Below, piece by piece: positions 35,870 through 44,775 of a DNA stretch of 64,000 nt (the stretch's first letter is position 1; each line of letters begins with the position of its first letter). Source of the stretch: a bacterium (GTDB lineage: Bacteria; Bacillota; Clostridia; Lachnospirales; Lachnospiraceae). The stretch is taken from NCBI GenBank assembly GCA_030524675.1, contig JAUNGE010000005.1, positions 1-64,000 of the forward strand. Direction: 5' to 3'. The position numbers were made by a program, and so were the translations under genes. The notes below the pieces were generated by a model that made no database searches, had not been told where the DNA came from, and saw nothing but the letters and a program-made list of their open reading frames with translations.

Positions 35870-38131
35870 ATGCGAAATAAAATCAGTTTCAATGATTCCT
35901 GGGCTTTCTCCAAGTCCTGTGACTCTATCCTGGACATCTTCCCATCCAACTGGGAAATTCTGGACCTGCCTCATACCTGGAATGCTCTGGACGGACAGGA
36001 CGGCGGCAGCGACTACTACCGCGGTACCTGCTGGTACGCAAAAGAATTTGAAAAACCTTTCGTTGCCCCTGGAGACCACGTTTACCTGGAATTCGAGGGT
36101 GCTGCCGCTGTTGCAGACGTGTACGTAAACACCAAGAAAGTGGCACACCACGAGGGAAGTTATTCCACGTTTCGCGCAGACATCACAGACCTACTAAAAG
36201 AAAAGAAAAATCTGGTATGTGTCTCTGTGGACAATACAAACCGCAGCTATATCTACCCGCAGATGGCAGACTTCACGTTCTACGGCGGTTTATACCGCGA
36301 TGTAAACCTTCTTATCGTATCTGACACGCACTTTGACCTGGATTTCCAGGGCGCCGAAGGACTCGCCTTCTCCTCCAAGGTGCAGGGAAACGATGCTGTC
36401 ATCACACTGGACGCCTGGGTTTCCAACGCAGCGGCGGGCGACAGCGTGCAGTTTTGCATCACAGACGCGGAGGACAAACCTGTGGCAGAAGGGTTCGCAC
36501 CAGCTAGCTCTCACGTTCCGATGACGCTTCTGATTCCCGATGTGCATCTGTGGCAGGGTATCAAAGACCCCTATCTCTACACGGTGACTGCCAGAATTCT
36601 GCGCGCCAACGACGCGATTGATGAAGTATCTGCAAACCTCGGTGTGCGCGAATACTATGTAGACCCAGAGAAGGGCTTCTTCTTAAACGGAGAATCCATG
36701 CCTCTGCGCGGTGTTTCCCGCCATCAGGACCGTCTCGGAGTCGGCAACGCGCTGTATGAGGACGAGCACTGGGAAGACGCTCTGATGATTCGCGAACTCG
36801 GCGCAAACACCGTTCGTCTCGCCCACTACCAGCACAACCAGGCATTCTACGATGCCTGTGACGCACTGGGTCTCATTGTGTGGGCGGAGATTCCATTTAT
36901 CTCAGTTATGAACAAAGATCCGCTGGGACATGAAAACTGCAGAAGCCAGATGAAAGAGCTGATTTATCAAAATTACAACCATCCGAGCATCTGCTTCTGG
37001 GGTATCTCCAACGAGATTACCATCGGCGGCGACCGCCCTGGCCTGCAGGAGAACCTGGAAGATTTGAACGCCCTGGTACATTCTCTGGATTCGACCCGCC
37101 TCACCACGATGGCGCAGGTTTCCTCCCTCCCGATGGACAGCCAGCACAACCAGATTACGGATGTTGTGAGTTACAATCACTACTTTGGCTGGTATGGCGG
37201 CTCGCTGAACCAGAATGAAGAATGGCTGGATGCGTTCCACGCAAAATATCCGAACCGCCCGCTCGGCATCTCCGAGTACGGCGCAGAGGGCATCATCACC
37301 TACCACAGCGACGATCCAAAATGCCGCGATTACACAGAAGAATACCAGGCACTCTACCACGAGCATATGGCAAAAATCATCTCTGAGCGTCCATATCTCT
37401 GGGCAACTCACATCTGGAACATGTTCGATTTCGGATGCGACGCCAGAAATGAGGGCGGCGTGCAGGGACGCAACAATAAAGGTCTTGTGACTCTGGACCG
37501 GAAGATAAAGAAAGATTCCTACTATCTCTACAAGGCATACTGGAGCGATGAGCCATTTGTACATATCACCAGCAAGCGCTATGCAAAGCGCACCGGCGAT
37601 ACGTTCACAGTCAAGGTGTACTCCAACCAGCCAGAAGTGACATTGCTTTTGGACGGCGAGACAGTCGGCACAAAGAGCGCAGAGAAGGTATTTGTATTTG
37701 AAAATCTGCCTCTGACAGACGGATTCCACACGGTTCTCGCGGTGGCAGGCACCTGCAAAGACTGTGCTTCCTTCGAGAAAGTACAGGAACCGGTAGCTGC
37801 TTACACCTTTATCGATGAGGAAGAAGATGCAGACGGCGTTGCAAACTGGTTTGATATTGTGGATGTCAATAACATTCCAGAAGAGATGACCTTCGACTCG
37901 CATCATTACTCTATCCGTGACACGGTTAATACGCTGATTGCCAATGCACAAGTGCGGCCGCTTCTGGAGTCTGCACTGGGCGCTATGTCCGGCATGAAAG
38001 TAAAAGCAACCATGCTTGCCATCATGGGCGACCAGCCTCTGGAAGAACTCAAGATGCTCGTTGGAAATGCGCGCAAGGGAATGTTGGAATCTCTGAATGC
38101 AGAATTGCAGAAAATAGAGAAAAACAGCTGA
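35870..38131 (+). CDS. Glycoside hydrolase family 2 beta-galactosidase
   Basis: A 753-aa cytoplasmic GH2 enzyme. It has an N-terminal jelly-roll sugar-binding domain (LPHTWNALDGQDGGSDYYRG; WYAKEF), an immunoglobulin-like domain, the TIM barrel from about residue 270 (LRGVSRHQDRLGVGNAL; RLAHYQHNQAFYDACD) with acid/base Glu in FWGISNEI and nucleophile Glu in GISEYGAEG, and a C-terminal beta domain followed by a unique helical tail of about 90 residues. The most similar known enzymes hydrolyse beta-galactosides; some relatives are beta-glucuronidases, so the sugar is likely but not proven. AAAGGA lies 8 nt before the ATG. Monocistronic, closed by a bidirectional terminator. Confidence 0.92.
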   Translation: MRNKISFNDSWAFSKSCDSILDIFPSNWEILDLPHTWNALDGQDGGSDYYRGTCWYAKEFEKPFVAPGDHVYLEFEGAAAVADVYVNTKKVAHHEGSYSTFRADITDLLKEKKNLVCVSVDNTNRSYIYPQMADFTFYGGLYRDVNLLIVSDTHFDLDFQGAEGLAFSSKVQGNDAVITLDAWVSNAAAGDSVQFCITDAEDKPVAEGFAPASSHVPMTLLIPDVHLWQGIKDPYLYTVTARILRANDAIDEVSANLGVREYYVDPEKGFFLNGESMPLRGVSRHQDRLGVGNALYEDEHWEDALMIRELGANTVRLAHYQHNQAFYDACDALGLIVWAEIPFISVMNKDPLGHENCRSQMKELIYQNYNHPSICFWGISNEITIGGDRPGLQENLEDLNALVHSLDSTRLTTMAQVSSLPMDSQHNQITDVVSYNHYFGWYGGSLNQNEEWLDAFHAKYPNRPLGISEYGAEGIITYHSDDPKCRDYTEEYQALYHEHMAKIISERPYLWATHIWNMFDFGCDARNEGGVQGRNNKGLVTLDRKIKKDSYYLYKAYWSDEPFVHITSKRYAKRTGDTFTVKVYSNQPEVTLLLDGETVGTKSAEKVFVFENLPLTDGFHTVLAVAGTCKDCASFEKVQEPVAAYTFIDEEEDADGVANWFDIVDVNNIPEEMTFDSHHYSIRDTVNTLIANAQVRPLLESALGAMSGMKVKATMLAIMGDQPLEELKMLVGNARKGMLESLNAELQKIEKNS

Positions 38132-38205
38132 TAACCAAGAACGGCAAAAGCGCTGCAATCCGTTAAGCTTCTGTCAATACCTACCCCCTTCAAAGAAAAT
38201 AAAAA

Positions 38206-38250
38206 GGAAACCGCTGTAACCTTGATGCTTTTTGGTTACAGCGGTTTTCC
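38206..38250. terminator. Bidirectional terminator between GH2 and epimerase genes
   Basis: A 16-bp arm starting GGAAACCGCTG (38206) and its complement ending at 38250 form a near-perfect stem with one extra T. A-rich and T-rich flanks serve both convergent genes. Confidence 0.85.
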
Positions 38251-38326
38251 CTTTCTACAGTGCAATTTCTACAATGCAATTTCCTCTACGCTTTACAAAC
38301 TTCTCCGTCTGATCTGTCATGGTATC

Positions 38327-39187
38327 CTACAGCTCAAACCAGTCTGCATATCCCATCTGAATCAGATTGTCGCGGCTGATTCTCAGACTCTCAAACTGGT
38401 CGCGACCATAGGTGTCATCCTGCTCAATCAGGAAGTACTGGCTGCCGCCCGCAAATCCTGCCTCGATGCACTCCTTAATAGGCAGAGACCCCTCTCCGAC
38501 CTCAGCAAACTGTACATTGCTGGTAAACACATTCATGAATGTCTTCGGGTCAAACTTCTCCGGAATCTTCACTTCACTGATGCGGTAATCTTTCAGGTGA
38601 AGCAGGCGGATACGGCCCGCATATTTCTTGATAAATTCTACTGGATTCTCGCCACCTCTGTGAATCCAGTGGATATCCAGCTCAAATCCCATATATTTTG
38701 TGTTGTTCTTGATGATATCCAGCAGGTATTCTCCATCATATTTGATAAACTCTACATGGTGATTGTGATAGTACAGGTCAATTCCGTGCTCCTTCAGGCG
38801 TGCCGCCATCTCATCCGCGCGCTTCACGAAATCCAGCGCCTTCTCACGGCTTCCCATACAGGTCATCGGAAGCATGCCGATGCGCAGCATATCACAGTTT
38901 AACGTCTTGCAATCTGCCACAATCTTATCAAAGTCGCTCACCAGATACTCGCCAGGCATACCTGGAATCATCGGCTCCAACGATGCGCTGCATGCTGCAA
39001 TCTTGATGCCAAACTCTTCACATGCTCTCTTCATGCCTGCCACATTCTCCGGTGTCATCGGAATCTGGGAAACTTCCACGCAGTGATACCCCAGCTCTGC
39101 ACAAGCCTTCAGCGTTCCATATGCACCCAGCTCTGCAATTTTATCTTTAATGGTACTCATCTGAATACCAATCAATCCTTTTGCCAT
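38327..39187 (-). CDS. Sugar phosphate isomerase/epimerase family protein
   Basis: A 286-aa TIM-barrel protein of the AP-endonuclease-2/IolE-like family. Barrel strands and metal ligands are visible: GIQMSTIKD, YHCVEVSQIP, IKIAACSASLEP, LRIGMLP, the Y-H-N-H in DLYYHNHHVEF, FELDIHWIHRGG with Asp and His, LLHLKDYRI, and the Glu in FAEVGEGSLP. Members isomerise or epimerise sugars and inositol derivatives; a specific substrate cannot be given. AGGAGG precedes the ATG. It follows the Gfo/Idh oxidoreductase by 50 nt in the same direction, a pairing common in inositol and modified-sugar pathways. Confidence 0.9.
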   Translation of the reverse strand: MAKGLIGIQMSTIKDKIAELGAYGTLKACAELGYHCVEVSQIPMTPENVAGMKRACEEFGIKIAACSASLEPMIPGMPGEYLVSDFDKIVADCKTLNCDMLRIGMLPMTCMGSREKALDFVKRADEMAARLKEHGIDLYYHNHHVEFIKYDGEYLLDIIKNNTKYMGFELDIHWIHRGGENPVEFIKKYAGRIRLLHLKDYRISEVKIPEKFDPKTFMNVFTSNVQFAEVGEGSLPIKECIEAGFAGGSQYFLIEQDDTYGRDQFESLRISRDNLIQMGYADWFEL

Positions 39188-39237
39188 GTTCGGTTCCTCC
39201 TGTTCTGTTCTCTTCTCTCTTTCTTGTGATTTCTTTT

Positions 39238-40431
39238 TTATCTGGTCGGGAATTTGCCTTCTTCTGCAATCTTCTTGTTCAGCTCTGCCAGATACAAATC
39301 TTCATCCACCGGCAGCTCTACTTCTTTGCCAAGCCAGCTTGACAGCAGCGCCGCGTTCGCCAGGTTCACGCCGTTGATGCCTTCTGCGCCAGGCGCCAGA
39401 AGAGGGGTCCCCTCCAAGATGTGCTTCGCAAAATCTTCCATAACTGTGGTGTGCTGCACGCCCCACCCGTCCGTGTTGGAAAACTCCTCCGTGGTGTACA
39501 GACCGGAACCGCCTGCGGAATTTCCGCTTGTCAGCTTTGCCACATCCATCATGGACATCGTATCATTCAGCTCTTTCTCACTCTTAATCAAGCGGTATAC
39601 GGTTGCTTTCGCACTGCCGTCCACTACAATCTTTCCGCCTTCCAGGTCGATCTCCAGACGGTCCGTACCGATCGCATCATGCGTACAAGTCACAAAACTT
39701 CCTGTCGCACCGTTTGGATACTCGGTCACTATGGTAACATCATTCTCCACAACAATGTCTCTGTGGCATCCATACAGGCATTTTGCGTACACTTTGTTTG
39801 GAATACCGCACATCCATTGCCACAGATCCAGCTGGTGAGGCGCCTGATTTACCAAAACGCCTCCGCCTTCTCCTCCCCAGGTTGCACGCCAGTCACTCTG
39901 GCGATAATAGCTGTCCGGCCGCCACCAGGAATTGATAATCCAGTTTGAGCGGCGAATTTCTCCGAGTTCACCAGAAGCAATGATCTCCTTGATTTTCTGG
40001 TACAGTTTATTGGTGCGCTGGTTGAACATAATACCGAACGCCACATCGGGATGCGCCGCTGCACACTCGTTCATCTCGCGGACAGACTTCGCATAGACGC
40101 CTGCTGGTTTTTCTACCAAAACGTTCATTCCATGCTCCAGACAGTAGATCGCAATTTCGGGATGCAGGTAGTGCGGAACCGTCGTAATCACCGCATCCAC
40201 CGTGCCAGAATGTACCATATCCTTCCAGTCTTTAAAGAAAGGAATCTCTGGATATTTTTCTTTACACATTGCCTCCTTTGCCGGATCGATGTCGCACAAC
40301 GCCCCCAATGCACAGTGAGGCGGGCACTCCGGCGCCGGCATCCCTGGGAAACCTGCCTTTCCCGTCAGAAATCCCGCATATGCGCCGCCCTGCGCTCCGA
40401 TTCCGATCAGACCAAATCTTACTTTCTCCAT
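39238..40431 (-). CDS. Gfo/Idh/MocA family oxidoreductase
   Basis: A 397-aa NAD(P)-dependent sugar dehydrogenase. N-terminal Rossmann fold MEKVRFGLIGIGAQGGAYAG, then VDAVITTVPHYLHPEIA, the family EKP motif in NVLVEKPAGVYAKSV, and a C-terminal alpha/beta domain beginning NSWWRPDSYYRQSD and GGVLVNQAPHQLDLWQWMCG with the catalytic-type His-Asp pair. Likely oxidises a ring hydroxyl of a sugar or inositol. ATG 40431 follows AAAGGAG by 11 nt; the 60-codon upstream extension is a leader with a palindrome and no homology. It is cotranscribed with the sugar-phosphate epimerase. Confidence 0.92.
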   Translation of the reverse strand: MEKVRFGLIGIGAQGGAYAGFLTGKAGFPGMPAPECPPHCALGALCDIDPAKEAMCKEKYPEIPFFKDWKDMVHSGTVDAVITTVPHYLHPEIAIYCLEHGMNVLVEKPAGVYAKSVREMNECAAAHPDVAFGIMFNQRTNKLYQKIKEIIASGELGEIRRSNWIINSWWRPDSYYRQSDWRATWGGEGGGVLVNQAPHQLDLWQWMCGIPNKVYAKCLYGCHRDIVVENDVTIVTEYPNGATGSFVTCTHDAIGTDRLEIDLEGGKIVVDGSAKATVYRLIKSEKELNDTMSMMDVAKLTSGNSAGGSGLYTTEEFSNTDGWGVQHTTVMEDFAKHILEGTPLLAPGAEGINGVNLANAALLSSWLGKEVELPVDEDLYLAELNKKIAEEGKFPTR

Positions 40432-40453
40432 TATTTCTGTATCTCCTTTCCTT

Positions 40454-40482
40454 GTAAAGCGGACATTCGCCTTCCGCTTTAC
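40454..40482. promoter_or_regulatory. Palindrome in the oxidoreductase leader
   Basis: GTAAAGCGGA and TCCGCTTTAC, a perfect 10-bp inverted repeat with a 9-nt centre, ending about 7 nt before the ribosome binding site. It could be a repressor operator or an mRNA hairpin. The core GCGGACAT-TCGCC resembles repeats at 7020-7050 and 62008-62030. Confidence 0.5.
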
Positions 40483-40534
40483 TACATACTCAAAAACATT
40501 CCCATCATTTGCTTCAAACACATCTCTTCTTACA

Positions 40535-40608
40535 AAAATAAAAGGGGCGCTGCAAAACGGAACTTTCCTGTTATTCTCAAGTACCCATTCCGTTTTTACA
40601 GCATCCCC
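40535..40608 (-). terminator. Terminator after the TM2 gene
   Basis: GGGG-x-GCTGTAAAAACGGAA on the minus strand pairs with TTCCGTTTTGCAGC-x-CCCC across a 25-nt loop and is followed by TTTTATTTTT. Confidence 0.85.
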
Positions 40609-40664
40609 CATCTCTTACTATGTATTCTTATATCCTCTGCATAAGCAGACAGACTGTCACATCA

Positions 40665-41042
40665 TTACATCAAAATCATACCATTTTCATCTGGTTTCAT
40701 CGGCAGTGCAATCATCAAGTCCACAATCGTCATCGCGATTGGAAAACCGGACCAGAACAGTACCAGATACAAAACCGCCGTCTTATATTGGTGGGTATAG
40801 AAGCGGTGTCCTCCGCACCATCCTGTGAGGAGTGCCAGCCAAATATATTTTTTCCGGCTCACTAGGCGCTTTTCACGGGCATAGACAATGCTGTAAACCC
40901 AATTCACAATGCGCTCCAGTTTTGTCGGTTCTTCCACCACTCCATACTCTTCTTTTACTTTTTCCAGTTCATTTGCCAATTCCAGATACTCTGTCATCTG
41001 CTGGCGGTCCAATTCTTGCTGACTTTTCTTCTTTGCTGCCAT
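40665..41042 (-). CDS. TM2-domain membrane protein
   Basis: A 125-aa protein. The N-terminal half is a charged helix (QQELDRQQMTEYLELANELEKVKEEYG). The C-terminal half is a TM2 domain: first helix KYIWLALLTGWCGGHRFY, a short turn with the conserved aromatic/basic residues, and second helix LYLVLFWSGFPIAMTIVDLMIAL. TM2 proteins are found in all kingdoms and their bacterial role is undefined. AGGAGG lies 4 nt before ATG 41042; an ORF start 37 codons upstream is not supported. It lies alone between a symporter gene and the oxidoreductase operon and is closed by a terminator. Confidence 0.85.
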   Translation of the reverse strand: MAAKKKSQQELDRQQMTEYLELANELEKVKEEYGVVEEPTKLERIVNWVYSIVYAREKRLVSRKKYIWLALLTGWCGGHRFYTHQYKTAVLYLVLFWSGFPIAMTIVDLMIALPMKPDENGMILM

Positions 41043-41190
41043 AGTGCCTCCTGATGCATATGCTCTGCTTTTATGCTTTCTGACTTTCCTGCTTGGTGAC
41101 GCCTGCACCAGCAGACCTGTCCACTTGCTGTAACTGCTCAGCCATGCCCACATCTGTGCACCAATCGCCGCATGGCTGAGTCGTGATAAA

Positions 41191-42678
41191 TTATTCTTTC
41201 ATTGCCTTCTCTTTGATTGCTCGGATTTCATCCTGAATCGACGCCATCATCTCTTTGGACAGCGGATAGAATTTCATGGAAATCAGGTTGCAGATCAAAC
41301 CGAAGATAATCATGCCGTACATCAGGAAGATACCTGCGTACTTCAGGCTGTCGCTGTATGGGCTGGCCGCTGTCGGAAGCTGATCTTTAAATCCAACGGC
41401 TGCAAATACAAGACCTGCCAGAAGAGGAGCCAGGGAGGAAATCAGTTTATCCACGAAACTAAACAGAGTTCCCATCAGACCAGGCACGTACTTACCGGAA
41501 CGGTATACCTCATAGTCGGCACAGTCTGCCGTCATAGGAATTACGATGTTTCCGGAAATTGCCTGGAATCCGTCTGTCAGAGCAGTCAGTAAAACCAGAG
41601 TCAGGGAGAAGAAGTTCCATCCTGCAAATCCGGCCACACCAGGAAGTGACAGAGAAGTCGGATTTCCGAACAGCCACAAAAGAACCAGAAGCGTATTCGT
41701 GATAAGACCGCCGACAGAACCGATAACCATTGCTTTCTTCATGCCCAGTCTGGTAGCCAGTCCACCGATACCTAACACGATAAATGCAATCTTAAATGGA
41801 AGTGTGTATGCATTAACACCGCCGTACAGTGCGAAGTTTCCGCAGACTACACCGAACATAACAGCCGTAACTGCAGATGTCTTTGCCTGCTGGCCCAGCT
41901 TATCTGTCGATGCGTTTACAACCAGCATCTGGATGGCGCGGTTGTGGCAAATCACTTCAAAGTAGTCTCTAAATTTCACCATAACTGGTTTGCCAGTACC
42001 AAAATACTTGGTCTGGTCTTTTGGCCAGATAGCCCAGACTGCAATCAGCATGCAGATAAACGCTGCGATTGCGGTAAACAGCCAGAAATCGTGGAAAAAT
42101 CCCTCTGAAATAAAGTTTCCGTCATATTTTGCTACAATCTTTGCAACAACGATCGCAAGTCCTGTAAAGATAAAGCTGTTGTAAATCGCGTCAAACAGAG
42201 AGAACAGAGGTCTCTGTTTCGGGTCGTTGGTCAGACAAGTCTGTGCAGATTTTGTAACTACACACTGGAAGGTATATCCAATATAGTACAGCATGGACAT
42301 AAATATGAAGAATACTGTACGAATCGGACCTTCCGGAAGCTTATGTGTGACATGGAACATAATAAAGCTAGTCACTAACAAAATCAAATGTCCAATGATG
42401 ATAAACGGACGGTTCTTGCCGAATTTTCCATCAGTCTTGTCTACAATGTAGCCAATGAACGGGTCCGTCACGCCGTCCCACACTCTCATAACGGTACTGA
42501 AGCTGGACGCCATAACCGTCGCCATACCAACAAAACCATTCAGGTAGTATGCCACATATCCCATAAAAAACAGGTACAGGTTGGTGGATGAATTGTTCAA
42601 TGCAAATGCTGCGATACGATAAATCGGGACGCCGTGAAGGCCATTCCCTCTATCGTAAGGGTCTCTTTTTGATGCCAT
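41191..42678 (-). CDS. GPH-family sugar:cation symporter (MFS)
   Basis: A 495-aa transporter with 12 predicted helices of the glycoside-pentoside-hexuronide:cation symporter family. Family marks: RIAAFALNNSSTNLYLFFMGYVAYYL in helix 1, VWDGVTDPFIGYIVDKTDGKFGKNRPFI between helices 2 and 3, and GYTFQCVVTKSAQTCLTNDPKQRP. AAGGAGG lies 9 nt before ATG 42678; the ORF continues 22 codons upstream without a site. With the GH3 gene upstream and sugar enzymes downstream, it likely imports an oligosaccharide, glycoside or hexuronide cleaved inside by GH2/GH3 enzymes. Substrate is inference. Confidence 0.92.
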   Translation of the reverse strand: MASKRDPYDRGNGLHGVPIYRIAAFALNNSSTNLYLFFMGYVAYYLNGFVGMATVMASSFSTVMRVWDGVTDPFIGYIVDKTDGKFGKNRPFIIIGHLILLVTSFIMFHVTHKLPEGPIRTVFFIFMSMLYYIGYTFQCVVTKSAQTCLTNDPKQRPLFSLFDAIYNSFIFTGLAIVVAKIVAKYDGNFISEGFFHDFWLFTAIAAFICMLIAVWAIWPKDQTKYFGTGKPVMVKFRDYFEVICHNRAIQMLVVNASTDKLGQQAKTSAVTAVMFGVVCGNFALYGGVNAYTLPFKIAFIVLGIGGLATRLGMKKAMVIGSVGGLITNTLLVLLWLFGNPTSLSLPGVAGFAGWNFFSLTLVLLTALTDGFQAISGNIVIPMTADCADYEVYRSGKYVPGLMGTLFSFVDKLISSLAPLLAGLVFAAVGFKDQLPTAASPYSDSLKYAGIFLMYGMIIFGLICNLISMKFYPLSKEMMASIQDEIRAIKEKAMKE

Positions 42679-42942
42679 AATAAATATCCTCCTTTTCTTT
42701 TTGTGTATCAAATCCTGATTTGCAGCAGCCGCACTCCATCTCACCCCTTGTCGGCTGCCGCATTTTTCGTAGATGATTCTCCTTTTATGAGATCATCCTC
42801 GTTCCCCCTTTTCACCTCTTCTTTCCTGCAGGATAAGCACCGCTTTCAGACCAGCCTCTCTCTCAAACAAGTGCTTTTTTCAACCTGGTATTTTTCTTAC
42901 ACCTATATCTGACAGCTTAATAAAGCTGGCATTGTAAAACGT

Positions 42943-44643
42943 TCAGACTCTCGCCTCTGCGCGTCCGCAGAATACGTTCTCATTGTATCTGCCCTTGAAC
43001 TCGGACTTGCCCATCATCTTCTCAATCACTGCATGCACCGCTTCCGGATGGCTCATATAGCCGTTGATATAGCATCTTGCCATCGGCACATCAATCAGCA
43101 GGTTGGTAAAATTCAGGGAAACCACAAAGGTCGGAACCTCGCTCATATACCACGGCTGCTGCGTCGGAAGTCCCCATTTCACGCGCATGGTATTGTACTG
43201 TGCAAATCCGGTCACATTCAGAATCAGAATGACTGCGTCGTATTTTTTCTTAAACTCTTCCATCTTGCCTTTTGCGAGCATATCCTCAGCATCCACCTCA
43301 AAACCTGCCTCGGTGAACTGGCGGATGATGTCGGCCTTGACAATCTCGTCATTTCCTTTTGTCAGCTTTCCTGCCACCACATGGCCCTCACCGCCGATGT
43401 AAATTAATTTGAGCTTTTTATATTTCTCCGGTGTCAGCGGCAGATAGTGCTTTGTGTCTTTTACCAGAGTCACATACTGGTCCGCCATTTTTTCGGACAC
43501 TGCGTGATGCTCCGCGCATCCCACTACAGAGAGATTTTCCTTCGGCTGCATCAATTTTCCTTCGGCTTGGAGTGTATGCAATCCCAGAGCTGCCTTGACG
43601 CCCAGAATTCTGTGAAGCGCATCATTCATGCGCTCCTCGGTAATCACACCCTTCTTATAGCCGTCCATCATATATCCGAAGTCTTCTTCCATATCGTTGA
43701 AGAACAGGAACATATCGCAGCCCGCTGCAATCGCGCCAGGTACCTGCTCGCTTCTCGGAATCGTAGCGCCGAACATACCAATCATGTGGGATGCGTCTGT
43801 CACTACCATACCGTTGAATCCGAGCTGTCCTTTTAGGAGGTCGGTAATCAATTCTGGCGCCAGCGTAGCCGGACGAATCTCGGCATCTGTCATGCCTGGA
43901 CGAAGTTTTTTGCTGTAGTTGGGAAGCGCGATATGACCTGCCATCACCGTCATAACGCCCTCGTCAATCAGCGCTTTGTACACTTTTCCGAATGTAGCAT
44001 CCCACTCCTCGCAGGTGCTGTTGTTCACACCCATCAGAAGATGCTGGTCATTCTCCTCCGTGCCGTCGCCCGGGAAATGCTTCATACAGGTCGCCATATT
44101 TTGTGTTCTGGTTCCCTTGAAGAATGCCTTCGCATACTTGATGATGTCATCTGGGTCATTGTTGAACGCGCGGGTCTGCACAATGGTATTTCTCCAGTTG
44201 TACAGAATATCCACAATCGGAGCAAAATTCCAGTTGCAGCCGACTGCGCAGCCTTCCTTTGCGCCGATGCGCGCCATCTCGTAGGCAGCTTCCTCCGTGT
44301 CAATCGCAGCCACTGCAGCGCCGTTTGCAATCGGCGTACCACCGTCCACACCGCCGTTTCCACCCATCTCACAGTTGGATGCAATCAGCAGCGGAATCTT
44401 TGAGTTCTCCTGAAGAATACGGTTCTGCTCGTACAGTACTTCGGGATTTGCGTTGCGGTAACGGATTGCGCCGACATGGTATTTCTCCACCACCTGTTTC
44501 AGAGCTTCCGGACTTCTGTCTGCTACCATATTGACAAACAGCTGGCCCACTTTTTCCTCATCTGTCATACCCGCAATCGTGTCCTCCACCCACTGGATTG
44601 CCTCGTCTGACAAATAGTACGGCTTCTGTCTCAAATCTACCAT
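42943..44643 (-). CDS. Glycoside hydrolase family 3, NagZ-like (second paralogue)
   Basis: A 566-aa paralogue of the enzyme at 16956. It begins identically in layout (QKPYYLSDEAIQWVEDTI) and keeps all key parts: KHFPGDG with D-Q-H nine residues later (His-Asp dyad) and the nucleophile in GMVVTDASHM. It has no signal peptide. Start ATG 44643 is the counterpart of the other copy's start and has AAGGAGG 11 nt upstream. It precedes the GPH symporter (264-nt gap with hairpins and no gene), suggesting import of a GlcNAc- or related glycoside that is then cleaved in the cytoplasm. Confidence 0.92.
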   Translation of the reverse strand: MVDLRQKPYYLSDEAIQWVEDTIAGMTDEEKVGQLFVNMVADRSPEALKQVVEKYHVGAIRYRNANPEVLYEQNRILQENSKIPLLIASNCEMGGNGGVDGGTPIANGAAVAAIDTEEAAYEMARIGAKEGCAVGCNWNFAPIVDILYNWRNTIVQTRAFNNDPDDIIKYAKAFFKGTRTQNMATCMKHFPGDGTEENDQHLLMGVNNSTCEEWDATFGKVYKALIDEGVMTVMAGHIALPNYSKKLRPGMTDAEIRPATLAPELITDLLKGQLGFNGMVVTDASHMIGMFGATIPRSEQVPGAIAAGCDMFLFFNDMEEDFGYMMDGYKKGVITEERMNDALHRILGVKAALGLHTLQAEGKLMQPKENLSVVGCAEHHAVSEKMADQYVTLVKDTKHYLPLTPEKYKKLKLIYIGGEGHVVAGKLTKGNDEIVKADIIRQFTEAGFEVDAEDMLAKGKMEEFKKKYDAVILILNVTGFAQYNTMRVKWGLPTQQPWYMSEVPTFVVSLNFTNLLIDVPMARCYINGYMSHPEAVHAVIEKMMGKSEFKGRYNENVFCGRAEARV

Positions 44644-44726
44644 AGAAACTGTTTCCTCCTTCATCCTTTTATCATTCTGTCTGCCACCTGGGCTAAAGAA
44701 TATTTTTCTTCCTTTCTGAATGTCAG

Positions 44727-44762
44727 GATGTTGGGGTCAGCAGATATTTTACCCCCAACATC
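44727..44762. repeat. GATGTTGGGGT palindrome between HAD and GH3 genes
   Basis: GATGTTGGGGT (44727-44737) and ACCCCCAACATC (44751-44762) form a stem with one bulged base. It lies 13 nt past the HAD stop and lacks a T-run. The same left-arm sequence occurs at 55517, upstream of glnA. Confidence 0.55.
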
Positions 44763-44775
44763 GTTTCAAACATGT

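Noticed and set aside
36902..38158. 418-codon open frame opposite the GH2 gene
   Set aside because: Antisense shadow of the beta-galactosidase; no ribosome site, odd composition, no motif.
42679..42942. Terminator or riboswitch between GH3 and the GPH symporter
   Set aside because: Several imperfect stems (for example a GC(G)GCAGCCG/CGGCTGC(T)GC pair near 42725-42764) and a cre-like TGAAAGCGGTGCTT with three mismatches, but none strong enough to call. No gene seen.
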